A DNA stretch of 64,000 bases. Origin: Liquidambar formosana (Eukaryota; Streptophyta; Magnoliopsida; Saxifragales; Altingiaceae). The notes under the pieces are model-generated. The model had not been told where the DNA came from, ran no database searches, and worked only from the letters and a program-made list of their open reading frames with translations. The DNA lies in assembly GCA_039720395.1 (NCBI GenBank), contig CM077822.1, positions 21,163,267 to 21,227,266 on the forward strand, in the 5' to 3' direction. The translations under genes were made by a program, and so were the position numbers. Below are positions 34,577 through 47,322 of this stretch, piece by piece (the first letter of the stretch is position 1; every line of letters begins with the position of its first letter).

Positions 34577-34934
34577 AAAAAGGGGGAGAAGTTTTGAGTT
34601 TGAGTTTGTATGCTCGGGGGAGAATATTTGTATGCTTGGCGGAGAACATCTTTGAGTTTGTATGCTTGGAGGAGAATAGAATTTCGTTGAGTTTTTAATC
34701 TATTTCTGTGATATTATGCTTGGGTATTGTTTGTTCTTGTTTGCAGATCACAGGTTGATAGGTTGAGTGTGAGAGTTAGTATTGTTTTTAGTTCTTTACA
34801 TGTAATATCTCTTTATTGAGTTGTAATTCTCATAATGAGTTTGGGACCTGTTCAGTTTTGTGGTTTGGGAATAGGTCTTATATCTCATGTCCAGATTTAG
34901 GTTGGTTTTGTCACGGAATTGCCAAAGGGGGAGA
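34577..34934 (+). promoter_or_regulatory. Polypurine tract and upstream polypurine-like repeats
   Basis: The functional tract AAAGGGGGAGA (34,924-34,934) touches the 3' LTR. Upstream, AAAAAGGGGGAGAAG (34,577), CGGGGGAGAAT (about 34,615), TTGGCGGAGAAC (about 34,637) and TTGGAGGAGAAT (about 34,667) repeat the signature, separated by GAGTTTGTATGCT units. Confidence 0.78.
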
Positions 34935-34935
34935 T

Positions 34936-36017
34936 TGTAAAGTCCATGTTTTCAATGTTGTCATATTCCGTGCCAAAGTGTGGTTGAGTCTTGGGTTGAT
35001 TGAAGATATGTGAAACTTCAAAGATGCGTTAAAGAACAAAGGCTCAAAGCTATGCGGCTCTCACTCATTCTCTAGGAAGGTAAGTGACCATAGTTGCCCA
35101 TTTCATAGGTGTTTAATTCGTTAAACATCATGTTTAATGTTTTCATCAAAGGAAGAGTGGTTTTTAAGGTTTTGGTGACATTCCCAATCGATTGGGGTTG
35201 ATAACCAATCGATTGGAGAAGTTTTGTTAAAAAAATTTTCGCTACTGTTTTCTAGGATCGATCCTAGGGTCTGGAGGATCAATCCTAGGGTGCCCAGAAA
35301 TGCCATTTTGCCACTGTTTTTTAGGATCGATCCTAGGGTCTTGGAGGATCGATCCTAGCTCGTAAAAATCAGTTTTTAAAGTATTTAAAACCTTCCTATT
35401 TGATCCTAAAACGAATCCTAGTCTTTTGGGGTTTCTTAGTCTCTATATATAGAGGCTATTACAATAGAGAAAGGGAAGCAAGCCTCTCCCTATTAGGGTT
35501 TTCATTGTTCATCTTTTTAAAACCTCTCTAGAGCACTTTAACCTTGGTTTTCATTGATATGCTCTAGAGATTATCAAACCACACACCATTCACAACCTTG
35601 AGTGTTTATGAGGCCGTTGCGACGGTGATCGAGCTTGCGAGTTCGTGATTAAAGGTATCGCTGTGAAAGAGGTTGGTTGCGACCAAAGCCGTGACGACGG
35701 AGATCGATCGTGTGTGATCGTGGGAGTGAAGACAATTGCATGAGTCCATGTGTGGTCTGTAAGTGTGTCTTGTACTCGTTTATTTCATAGTGGATTTGCT
35801 TCAACTGGACGAGGTCCCGTGGTTTTTCCCATCTAGGGTTTTCCACGTAAAAAATCTCTTGTGCAATCTCTTACATACTTTTATACTTGCTATGCGATTG
35901 AATTGATTGTGATAATTGGGATTTTGAGTGTTCATAATAAAAATTGGGTAAAATAAATTTAAATACCTATTCAACCCCCCTTCTAGGTATTGTAGGCTTG
36001 GTAAAACCAGAATTTCA
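34936..36017 (+). repeat. 3' LTR
   Basis: It is the same length as the 5' LTR (1082 bp), with about three single-base differences (for example T/C near 35,018, A/T near 35,128 and C/T near 35,887). It ends TTTCA before the target duplication CATTG. Confidence 0.93.
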
Positions 36018-36022
36018 CATTG

Positions 36023-36493
36023 ATTATGTTTAATTTATAACTTGTTATGTTTGTCAAATATTTTTTGTGCGTGATGGAAATATGTCTTCATTTCGACCAT
36101 CCAAGAAATTAAGAATCTATGATAAATAAATATAAATAAATAATTAAATTAAATTAAGAATCTAAAAGATCGTGATCGGAAAATGACGATATTAGATAAA
36201 AAAAAGGCCACAGTAACATTCAAGGCAAAAAGATATTAAGGAGATTAAAATACTAGTACATTAAATACCTGATCTTTTTCCTCCCAATTTAATATTAGAT
36301 TATTTGTTTTTATTTAAGTGGTTTATATTTGAAATTATTTCTATATAAAACCTCTTATATCAGTCTACATATTATCATATTTTGCTAAGTAAATTCGACC
36401 ATAAGAATGAAGAAAACAAAAATAAACATTGTGAGTTTCCATTATTAAAATACTGAGATGTGGCATGCTTTCATATAGACATATTTAACATTA
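36023..36493. other. Gene-free AT-rich spacer
   Basis: DNA downstream of the LTR element. I see only AT-rich sequence, with no domain, repeat boundary or RNA gene. Confidence 0.5.
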
Positions 36494-36903
36494 CTAGATA
36501 TAGCACATGTGCGTTGCACATGAATATTTTTAAATAATATTAGTTATACAAAATAATAAATACATAAACATTTTATTTTTTTTTTCACAAATTTTTTAAA
36601 GATAAACATTTTATATTTTATATTTTTATATTTTATATTTTAAGGTATGTGTTTTAGAATTATAGTTTCCATATTTCTATGTATTTCTATTTATCATATA
36701 GGAATTATAGTTTCCGTTTTCTTTGAATTCCTATTTTTTTTTATATATTAAGGTATGTGTCTTAGAATTATAGTTTCCATATTGCTATATTTCTTATATA
36801 TGCAAAAGGGTGGGTAGTTGTGTATTTAAAAATTAAAATAAGGGTATATTAGTCAATCAAAAGTTTTTCTTACATTCATCTTTTTATAGGTAGTATAGAT
36901 AGA
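36494..36903 (-). mobile_element. Short non-autonomous Helitron-like element
   Basis: Reading the minus strand, it starts TCTATCTATACTACC and ends with a hairpin CATGTGC-AAC-GCACATG, eight bases, then CTAG, followed by T in the flank. The TC start, the 3' hairpin and the CTRR end next to T are Helitron hallmarks. The 5' flank is one base off the canonical A/T site. The 410-bp length means no Rep/helicase gene. Confidence 0.55.
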
Positions 36904-38829
36904 ATAATCTTTTTAAAATTCAAAAATCTTCACGTGCAAGTGTGCAACGCACATATGCATCAACGAGTCTCATTAAGTGCACTAGACCATGTATCATTTA
37001 TATATATTTTTTTTCTTTTTCCCTTTCCCTAGTCCCACCCATCTAAAATCTATAATATAATTTTTATTATTCCTTTTCTTTTTCTTTTTTTTGCTCATCT
37101 AGCATCTATATATGTGTGTTTGTGTGCATTTATGCCTGTATGTATGTATGTATGTATGTGGACATTTTATGTACACATGATCATATAATACCCTAAATAT
37201 CCCACTAGAATGGAGGTGATTGAGAACTATGGATAGTGGGTACTAGGTAGTAGATTTGAGTTCAAAATTTCTCCAGTTCTAGGTGGCCAGAATGCCCTCT
37301 TCATGAGGCAAGATTCAACCAACAATAATCTTAAAAATATAAGATCATTTTATCAAAGCTAGACATTTGAATTTTTTTTTTTTGACTATGACCTAATTTA
37401 TAAATAAATACAATCAAATATATGTTCTTAAATATGCTTTTGTGATATGTGGATAAATCGCAACATTTTTTTGTCTTTTAACATTCTATATTATTATTAT
37501 TTATTAATATTGACTTACCCAACTATTGGGGAAATCCCAACAACACAAATCACTCCTACTCCTCGAGTCTAGGTTGTAAAAGGGTGATTACTTCAAGAAA
37601 AGAACATTTTTGTTTTCCTTTTTCCCCCTTCAAGGAATTGGAAAATTTTAAAATTAAGTATAAAAAATATTGTTGTTGAACTTAGGCAACCTACATTTTT
37701 CTATGAGGGATAAATTATGGTAGTTTTGTCTATGTAAGACTATGGTCTTAACGTAGAGTTGTTTTTTATTAGGTGGGAGTAATATAGTGAATTTGGGAGA
37801 CTTAGTTGTATGGCATGACGATAGCCTGATGAGGGATGTTTGTGACACTCCTTTGAATAATGGTTGTGTGTCAGGACATTTTGAGCCTAGTTTTTTTATC
37901 GTAAATGTTTTTTTATTTTACATTCTTCATGTCTTCTTCTTCTTTTTCCCCCTCTTGCGAAAAATCTAAACGTAGGGCCAATGGATAGCGGGGAAAGAGA
38001 TTTGAAAATTCAATAAATAGAGGAAGCCCACGCCCTGAGATTTTGTGCCCTCACTTAGTTTGGCAGGTTAGTAGAAGATCATGGGCGGCACAATTTTGGG
38101 ACAGACATGTGCTAAGTGGGCATTACGCTCTTTGCTTCAAGTGAGTGTCTAGAACAGCTGCAACAATAGAAGTATGAACAAGGAAGCTATCGTGGCATCT
38201 TTTCAAACCAGCTATTTCATTTCAGGTTCTCATTAATCTTCTGGAATCGACTTGTTTTCAAGTGCCAGATCAAAAATTTTGTGTCTCATCACTCATGGTT
38301 TATGTAATATGCTTCACTCTTTGGTCCCATTACATGGCTCATTTTATTTATTGCTTCCTTCTAATCATTTGAGGGTTTAATTTCCATTTTTACCCAAATA
38401 ACTTTCAAAAGTTTTATAAGATAAAAAAGGTCCGATAGTTTTTACCCAAATAACTTTCTGTTCATCTATCAAAAAGCTTAGGCATGACCTGCTGCGCTAC
38501 CTGCCAAATGGCTAGGCCTATCTGGAAACGGAACCAGAATCAGCCAGTGGCTCGTTTTGGCACTTCCTACTTTGATAGTTTGATATCTAGAATGATTAGT
38601 AAAGCTTGTATTTTTTGGACCTTGATTTTTGAATAAACTATTAAAGTGATATATAAGGCCAATGGGGCGGGCCTTTATTGCTACTTTGGAATGACTTGGC
38701 ATATGAGCGATAAATGTTAAAGATGCCTATACCCTGTTTTTCTTGACAGAAATCAAATTCTTGGAAGAGAAGGACATCAGTGCTGCATGATGATCGTGGT
38801 TTATTCTTTATGTTCATATGTTTCACTAT

Positions 38830-41630
38830 TAAAGTATTACGAGAGATATTGAGATGTGTTCATAACAACCACTGGGTGGTTATCTACCGGATTATGCTCC
38901 TCATCCTGCTATTGTGCTATAGATGGAAGATGGAAGCAATCTTCTTCTCTCAATAATTTTTTGTGAGTATATTGCATCCAGCTGTTAAGTAGATGAACAG
39001 AAAGAACTTTTGAAAACTGCAGTAGATGCTATTAGCTAAATGTTTCACACTGAAATGTGATGATTTGCCTTTGATTTCAGTGGAGATATGCCTATCTTGA
39101 TGCTGATGGCTGCAGTTTGCAACATTCAAAATGTACATTTTATGGCTGATATAACTGTCTAATTTTATTTTTATTTTTAAATTTTATATGAGAAACCCTG
39201 AGCCCATGCAAAACCCCACAACCCACATTAACTTTACTTGATATAGCTATCTCATTTTGATATAAGCATATTCTTGTCTTTGTTGCAAATGCTTATGTTA
39301 AATGTTATTGAAGTTGGTATTTGTGTCTCAGGCTAGGCCCACTCCATATCAAATAATAAAGCAGATGAGAGAAGATGGGATATGCAGTACTCTTTTTTCC
39401 CCCTCTTCATGTTTGTCAATCTAGATGTCCTATATCTTTAGAACTTATGTTTTTATACAATCGTAGATCTACTTATTCTTGGCTTGTCTAATTATTGAAG
39501 GTGAAACTTGTCCGAGTCACGAAGAGAGTGCTGGATGCATATTTTGCTCAGTTATACCTTGCAAAGGCAACTTCCACTGTTTCCCTTTGATTTACCCAAG
39601 AAACATTTGAAATCAATTATACCCTGGATGCATACTACAAATTGAGTAACTGGTTAGCTGATTATTTCTTCAATGCATGGATAGGTGGATTATGAAGTAG
39701 AGACTGCTAGTTTCGATGTTCGACCTTTTGATGTCATTAACATTGCAGCAAGATGCAAGGTACTGTGACTCCCCTCAATACTTCATATTAAATTTATTAA
39801 GAAAGGCTTTCCTTCCTATTTCAAAACTTTTCAATACCAAATGAGAGAATGGAAATTCTCTCTCGTTCCATAGATTCTTTTCCTTTCTTTTTGAATATGC
39901 CAACATCGTGTTTTGTGCCCATTGCGTATATCTACATGGAACAATAATGGAACAATCTTTTATTGTTCCTTGTTACTTATATTACAATGGCATATTCTAT
40001 GGGTATCCCTTTTAGAGTGTTGTAGTGGGTTTAGCCTCTGTTTACCAACAAACAAAAAAAAAAAGGACATATTCCAGATTTATCCAGTTGTAAAAGTTTG
40101 ATATGGACCTCTTTAAGTATGACATTAAACCATATGCATACTTTTTTATTTGCAGAAGGATAATGGAGACCAAGGTGTGAACTCATTGAAATAGGCTTTC
40201 ATAGGTTGAGGAGTGGTGGTGATTGCAGTCAATTGGACTTCTTAATGCCACAGCTTAGATCTCCATGTCTCTGTCCACATGGAAACAGGGCAGGTTTACC
40301 TCCTCTCTTCTGTTTTTTTCCCCTTTTTGCTTAGAACAGGGTAGGTTTACTTAATGCAACTAATATAGCTTTCACTACTACTGAGAAAGTAAATGCTAAT
40401 ATTTTGTCATATCACATGTAGGTGCCTATACAAGTAAACAGGAATTTGGCATGCAATGAAGGAATGAAGATTGTGAAACCTGCAAACCCAACAGCACAAG
40501 CTCGTCCATCTAATGTTTTATCATCCACAGAACTGGATAGCTAATTGACAAATTCTATTCACATTGTCTTCATTTGATTTGAATGTAAACATACCGTATC
40601 AGTAGTTGTGTTATAACTTTCAAGTTTTCTTTTTTCATTCACATGCAACCAAAGAGATGAAATTAAAAAGGCTGCCTCTCACACTCGATGGGCATGTGCA
40701 AAGCTCGTGCCTTAGCCGAGCCAGGATCCTCTGCTTGGGTACTTGGGTGCATTCAACGGCTTTAAAAGGTTAAAGCCCCCATCCCATGTATGTGCTTGTT
40801 TTTTTCAACCATTAGATTACCCAAGCAACTGAAGCACCTAAGCAGAGGGTCCTCTCTCGCCTTAGCCCCTAGTTCTTTTTAAAGGGTTTGCCCTTTAACA
40901 AACTGTGACTTTCAATTATGCCAGAATGTGGTCGAAGCTCAATCGCCATTGGGAATTGTTGCCAGTGGGAGTGTTGATTTTATTGAGATCTCACAGGTAA
41001 GCTTATGTGTATAGAAGGGAATTTTTGCCCAGAAATGTGCAAAATTTCTGGGCAAGAGGACCTATTGGGTTAATGAAATCGTGCCTCGACTTGTTGCAAA
41101 ATAAAAAATAAAAAAAAAATCTATAATATGGAGCTATGGCCAAAATCCATTTTTTTTTTCTTTTTTTTTTTTTGTTTTTTTTTGTTTTTGTTTATACCTG
41201 AAGTCATTGTTTGTGCTGCAAAGCGGGAATTTATTATAGGAGAAGATTTTTATTATTTCCTTCTTGTGAAGGACTTAGCTTTTATTTTCTATTAGAATTA
41301 GGCTTAGTTCCTCGTAACTATGCTTATTATGAGACTTGTTATTGAACTATGTTATTGAATTCAACATTAATAAGAGTCTTCTCTTTATTTTCCTATTGTT
41401 TTTTGTGTTCTTGGATCACGAGACTTTAGATGCATCATTTGGTTCTATTTTCTACTTTCATGTAAAAAAATAAAAAATAAAAAATAAAAAGATGCATCGG
41501 TTGTTCTTGTGTTCTTGGATCACAAGACTTTTAGATGCATCAGTTGGTTTTTTAAACAGGTGTTACTACTATATAGAGTACTTCTTTCCTTATAGTCGTC
41601 TATTATACTCTGATATTTACTTCATAGATT
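38830..41630 (+). pseudogene. Exon-like relics of an unidentified gene
   Basis: Several short stretches have coding character next to splice-like signals: about 39,330-39,390 (ARPTPYQIIKQMREDG), 39,501-39,570 (VKLVRVTKRVLDAYFAQLYL), 39,685-39,760 (VDYEVETASFDV...NIAARCK, followed by GTAC), 40,425-40,545 (KPANPTAQARPSNVLSSTEL, then stop) and 40,925-40,996 (VVEAQSPLGIVASGSVDF..., followed by GTAAGC). The reading phases do not join into one frame and stops intervene. I do not recognise the protein. Copy A lacks this part, through deletion there or insertion here. Confidence 0.4.
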
Positions 41631-42209
41631 TGCAGAGGAAATTTGAATAAACAAAGCGTTTGGTTTAGATGTCAAATTTTAGTGTAAAGGAATAAGTGGT
41701 AAGATTTCATTTTACAATACACATCTACAGGGGGCTCATCCCTACTTAGTTGACTAACAATGACAAAAGGTTTGCTGCCTGCCAACTTAGGTATAACCAT
41801 AGAAGCCACCCCATTCTAACAGACAATAAATCAATATATGAACCCTAGAGTCCTTGACTTCACCCTAAACCTGTAGATGTGCAATATCATTGTGCTAGAT
41901 GGCTTTGACATATTGAAAAAAGAAGTAATGACAGTAGTGGGTTCCCGTAAAAATAAATCTACGCTCTCCCATAACGGTGGAATTCATATGATCAGGTGCA
42001 ATGCATGTGTGTGCGGCCATTCCTCATGTGAGAGTAGATTTTTTTACAAGAACCTATTAGAGTTCCTTAGCACCATCTCTCATTGAAAAATATCGAAAAA
42101 ACTAAAAATTGAATCTGTGAATACATTGTTGAAGTCAAAGTTTTTATTGGTTGAACTACAATAACTGTAAAAATATAATTGAATAAATCTTTTATGGTGT
42201 AAGAATGAA

Positions 42210-42360
42210 GGGGGTATTATAGAATGACCCTCCTATAGGCAAATAATTACAAGTCAGTACAGTTGACTACTAACGTCTTACTCATTATTGGTTAAGTTAG
42301 TAGTCATCTATTTGTAGTTATGTGCATTTACCCATAGTCGGGTCATTCTGTAATTGTCCC
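42210..42360. mobile_element. Mutator-type MITE, 151 bp
   Basis: GGGTATTATAGAATGACCCT at the left pairs with GGGTCATTCTGTAATTGTCCC-type sequence at the right. Flanks AAGAATGAA (42,201-42,209) and AAGAATTAA (42,361-42,369) are a near-perfect 9-bp target duplication. Copy C near 61,010 lacks it. Confidence 0.8.
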
Positions 42361-44436
42361 AAGAATTAAATATTATGCAATTTGAATATTTAAAATTTTA
42401 AAAAATAAAAAAATTATAATAGAAAAAAGGGTGAAAATGAAAACCATACATTTATCTTGGGTTGACTCAAACAAGTCAACTTGGTGCCTGAAATCAAGTT
42501 CTAAGCCCAATCTCACCCAAAGCAACTTATACTTGGTGCCTAAAGAGCAATTTGGTCTAGCTAAATCCAATAAGCATTATATATAATGAGACATAAATCA
42601 AGCTCTGTCGTGGTTAGCATAAAGTACTCTCCATTTGGAAATGTACATGAAATTCGTTTAGTAGAAAAGGAAAATACTTTCGTAGCTTATCATTATTTTT
42701 GTAATAATAGACACAAATGTCTACAGAAAATGTGAGGCTCACATGCCGACTGTGTCCTTGTAGCCATGTGTTCTCATGTTCGTGTGCCCAATGCTAATGA
42801 GTCGCAGTTGGAAATTAATTGAGAGCAAGGTCGGCATTAGGCTTCTTATTCTATTGGTAATCGATTTGTAATGCATCAAAAGCTAGGCCCAGTCCAGCTA
42901 GTTGCCATCCATAATCTGAGAGTATCCCACTAATCCTGTATTTAGGATTTTTAAACTTGTCTAAGAGAGGGTCACCTCCACCTACTTGTGCAAGCCTGGA
43001 CATGGGTTGTTTAATTTTGAGAATTTCAAAAAGGGCCAAACAACCCACCAAATCAAACCATCTCTTAAAAGTATAAGCAAGGGAACCTTCTATTGCTTTT
43101 CTTTTTCCTCTTATTTTTTTGTTTTCCCTTTTTTGCTGGACTAAACTACCATACAAAAATGTGTTCAAAGTTTAGGATTTTGCATTTTTTTTAATGGTTT
43201 TTTTAGTCCTTTTGACTCCGACACCTCTTTTGTAGCTTTTTCTTTTTCTTTTTCTTTTTCTTTGGTCCAACTTTTGTAGTTGTGTTTGACAAAGAGGACT
43301 CCGTTTTTTTTCTCTTCAGGCTTGTTGAAAAATAGAGGTCTTGAGGGAGACACATTTCTTTTGTATTTTTTCAGTTTCTGAATGAATTTTCCTTTGGCTT
43401 TTCTCATTCTAGAAAGCAGCCAAGTGGATTTACCAAAACAAGCACAGAGGTTTGGTTGTTAAGATATATGATGATCTCTCATGTGAACTGGCACTAATGG
43501 TTTGTGAGGAGGTGGAAGTCCCATCATCCAAAAAGGGAGTGGCTGGGAGAAAATGTTTTTTGTCCTCTTCTAGTGGATGACAAGGCAAGGCATCAATCTT
43601 CTTTTCCCTTCCGATCACTTTTCTAAAATAGTTGAATAAATTAAAATAAAAAATAGAATAAATATTAATAAAGAGTTAACCAAATGATATTGAATTAATC
43701 ACTCTCAAGTCCCAACTCTACCCAAATTTTATACTTTATCCACCACCGCCTGTGTGTGGACAAGTGGCCACACCTCTGACCAAAAAATAAATAAATAAAG
43801 ACATGTGAGGTTTTAAATATTATTGATAGTTTCTATCATAACTCTAACCTTTTAAATAGTTGTGAAAAAGGTTATAATTACGGTTGATATTATAAGATTT
43901 TAATTTTCTTTTTTTCCATTAATTACAATATCATTTTTTTTTAAATTCATGAAGGGCATTTGAATTTTCCCTATCATTTGTGATTATGATCGATATTATT
44001 TCTTAAATTTTTCTATTCAAGATGATGGATTTATGACTTCATTACTATGTATAATACATTATGATGTTTAATTTCTATTTAGACGGCCAACTCTTATATT
44101 ATTAAGTTATGAGTAGATCAAGTTAAAAGATGGGAGATTTGTCAAATTTAATTTTGTTTTAAGAGCCAAATGTCAATCTGACATAAGTTAATGTTTTGTC
44201 ACCGGATAAATCATATGTCTCCATTAATGTACCATAGATGTCCAAAATGGAAGGAGATATATCATTGGGAGAATACAAGGGCATCCATTTTGTAGCCTCT
44301 TCCTATTTAAGAACTTTATATGTTGATCTCACCCTTCATTTAACATTTGATATATATTAATGCATAGGGACATTATTAAAAATTTGATACGGTGTATTTA
44401 ATGATTAAGGTTTTTATTGTAATTTAATGGTTAATA

Positions 44437-44438
<2 letters not shown>

Positions 44439-44486
<48 letters not shown>
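44439..44486. repeat. (TA)24 microsatellite
   Basis: An uninterrupted TA dinucleotide run of about 48 bp. The equivalent position in copy A (near 15,310) has no such run. Confidence 0.95.
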
Positions 44487-44487
<1 letters not shown>

Positions 44488-44965
44488 CAGGGATATTGAA
44501 ACTTTTGACCTACTAATTCCTAAGAACATAAAAGGCATTGTTCACTTTGCATCAACTGACATTTAGGATAAACTCGATTGATGGCTAACCGTAAAAGGGA
44601 ATGAAAAGTCAAATTCAAAACCTTTCACTTCTTAAAATTTAAGTCTCGGAAACTACTAGTCCACTAAGCTAGAATGATATAAAATAGTTGTGACAGTTAT
44701 AACAATTTCTTTCTCTTTTTTTTCATTTATTGTCAATTTGGAATGGGGATTCATTGTCAATTGGAGCTTCCATATGACCATCATAGCTCCTTTAATTTCA
44801 TGGTGAACAAGCAGTTACAATGGCAATGATGCTTTTATTTTTTGTCTCACATATTTTTCAATAGCTAATCCTCTTTGACTCTTTGTTTATTTATTTCTTC
44901 TATATTTACTAGCGGTAGGGGAAGATATATATGCAGGATGCATTTGCATAAGGTAATGGTTCAAA

Positions 44966-46149
44966 ACTATTTACATTCATTCGATCCTTTATCCTCAGCA
45001 CAAACTTTTAAAAAATACCATTGATAATCTGTTACATTGTTGCAACAAAAAAAAAAAAAAAAAAAAAAAAAGATCAAACATATGAACACATGGACACATG
45101 TCTCTAAAATTACATGAGACTCAAATGTCAAACATGCGTCTACGTGTCATACACAAACTACTAATCTAACTAAGATTAAATTTTAATATTTGTAATGATG
45201 ACTTCTTACCTAAAAATGATAATAATAATAATAATAATAATATCAATTATAATAATTTTTTGCAAAAAAAATATAAATAAAACCACTGATTGCATTTATC
45301 AGACCAGCTCTCACAAGAGGTCCTTATTTCAGCCAATACTTGTGAACCACGTGTTACAATCATGTCCACATATTGGCCCTCCAAGCACACTCGCCAGCCA
45401 GGTGTCACAATTCTAAATGGATTTTAGGAAATAATGTTAGATGATGATTAGCTTTATCGTGAGGCTTTTGACTTGGCAAGTCTCGAAAATCTCATGCATA
45501 CGTTATGTCTATTTTTAATAACAGCTTGTCACATCATATCGAGCTTATCGAGTTATCACTTTGTTTTGGCCTAGCATATGTTTAAACCGAATTGGCTAAA
45601 ATTACCCTTATTGTATTAAGAGAAGGACTAAACAGTCCTCTTGTTTTATGACGTGGTGAGCAATGATGGGGTGTCCTCTGCTAATAGGATATGAAGGCAG
45701 TGGAGTTGATTGTTGCCCATTAGGTCGACGTACATGATGTGGAAATTATTTAGCGGTCAGGGTATGAGAAAAGCTACCATGTGGGCATCCTCATCTGTAT
45801 ATTGATGGACCCTTCTTATTATAGGGATATTAGATGAGTTTTAAGACAAGTTATATGATTCGATAAAAGACATTACAGGCTTACAAGAGTTTTGTATTTT
45901 TTATTAGCATTCGCCTGAATTATTATTATTTTTTTAAAAATATTCTGATTGGTGTATATGAACTCATTTTAAAGTATTTTCAATCAAACTTTTGCAATTA
46001 GATAGAGTTAATGTGATGAATAGGATGCCATCCATGCATGGTGAATGTCTTAAATTGTGTAAGCAGAGGGCTTACTCATTTAGATATCTGAGTGAATAAA
46101 TGGCAACATTGCATAAGAGGAGGATATATATACACACGTACACATATAA
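44966..46149. other. Gene-free spacer with simple repeats
   Basis: Contains a 31-base A run ending near 45,070 and an AAT microsatellite at about 45,219-45,243. No gene or element boundary was recognised. Confidence 0.6.
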
Positions 46150-46323
46150 GAGCAATGCTACATAACCTAAATTTTTTATCTCCTAGCACAACTGATCGAT
46201 GTGGCAGATGAGACGACTGTCACATCAGTCCATTATTAATGATTATTCTTTTAATGAAAAATTAATTGAGTGGCCAAACAGGCATATCATTTGGGCAAAA
46301 ATTTGGGTTCTTTAGTATTTTTC
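46150..46323. mobile_element. Foldback MITE, probable
   Basis: GAGCAATGCTACATAACCTA at the left is complementary to the right end TTGGGTTCTTTAGTATTTTTC with mismatches. The GCAATGCTA terminus resembles the MITEs at 15,510 and 15,978. Confidence 0.5.
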
Positions 46324-46919
46324 ATATTTAATATAGCAATCTAAAATAAAAGAAAGGGCAAAAATAGGTGACTATGATTTTAAACACAAGACTGCACATG
46401 CCCCAAGCAATTGAGATGAAAATGTGACACTTAAAATTAAGCAATAAATTTGATGATTACCCTTAATGTTTTGTTTTGTTTTGTTTTTTTTTTTTTTTGC
46501 TAAGAAGGATCTAGAATACCAAACCTTCATATCCACTAATCTCTCGAAACACGTGTAAGGCCATTCCTCATTTTACTTCAGTTAATGACCATGATAAATT
46601 TAGTAGGTGGTTGACCTTAAGAGGAACCACAAAGAATTCAAACCTATTTTTAAAAATGACTTTTTGAACAGGGAAACAACGATCTAAAATAAAATATTTT
46701 TCTTAACCTAGTTTAGGAGCAAAACATTTACTTGACCTGAATCATTTTGTTCATTTCAATGAATCCTACCTGCCACGACATGGTGGTAAGTGCTTTATAT
46801 TCCACTTTGCATGAGTATGTTCTTTGAGTTTTGCGTCTTCTATAGAACAAAAAAGGATAGATGAAGAGTCAACCTACTTTTAAGGGGGTGCCATTCCCAA
46901 TTAATCATCCACGACTTGA

Positions 46920-47322
46920 ATCGATATTAATGCCATTATAAATTATTAGAGGTGGTACACTAATAAAATAAAATAAAAATACTAGAGGTGGTATGTGCAC
47001 AACACTATAATTATCTAATAATGAGTTTACCAAAAAAAATAATTATCTAATAATGGAATAGGAGGTTTGTTGGTTTGAGTTTAAAAAAAAATATGAAATT
47101 ACTATTTTGCCTTCATTAATTTTTCAATTCGATATTAATGCCATTATAAATTATTAGAGGTGGTACACTAATAAAAAATAAATAAATATTAGAGGTGGTA
47201 TGCACACATGATGTGTGTGCACAACATGCACTATAATTATCTAATGGAATAGTAGGTTAGTTGGTTTGAGTTTAAAAAAAATATATGAATTACTATTTTG
47301 CCTTCATTAATTTTTCAATAAT
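46920..47322 (+). repeat. 208-bp tandem duplication
   Basis: TCGATATTAATGCCATTATA starts at 46,921 and again at 47,129. Both units continue through AGAGGTGGTA and GGTTTGAGTTTAAAAAAAA to ATTTTGCCTTCATTAATTTT. The second unit carries an extra ACATGATGTGTGTGC. Confidence 0.88.

Larger units (their letters stand above)
29605..36017 (+). mobile_element. Sirevirus-like copia LTR retrotransposon, gag-only, 6.4 kb
   Basis: Two 1082-bp LTRs (29,605-30,686 and 34,936-36,017) differ at only about three positions by eye. They begin TG and end CA and are flanked by an exact target duplication CATTG (29,600-29,604 and 36,018-36,022). The primer-binding site TGGTATCAAAGC is at 30,689-30,700 and the polypurine tract AAAGGGGGAGA at 34,924-34,934. 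The interior encodes one Gag protein. No protease, integrase, reverse transcriptase or RNase H was seen between 33,066 and 34,935. It is therefore non-autonomous and must be mobilised by a related full element. LTR identity implies recent insertion. Repeated polypurine-like signatures and palindromic LTRs are known Sirevirus traits. Confidence 0.93.
37015..44965. repeat. Duplicated block, copy B
   Basis: This is the paralogue of 115-15,965. It lacks the hAT element, solo LTR, MULE, Stowaway MITE 1, the 15,510 MITE and the 13,790-14,850 segment, and so supplies their pre-insertion sites. It has extra material at about 38,830-41,630 and its own 42,210 MITE. No intact protein-coding gene is seen. 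Frames such as 42,851-43,407 on the minus strand are low-complexity K/E-rich shadows. Confidence 0.8.
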
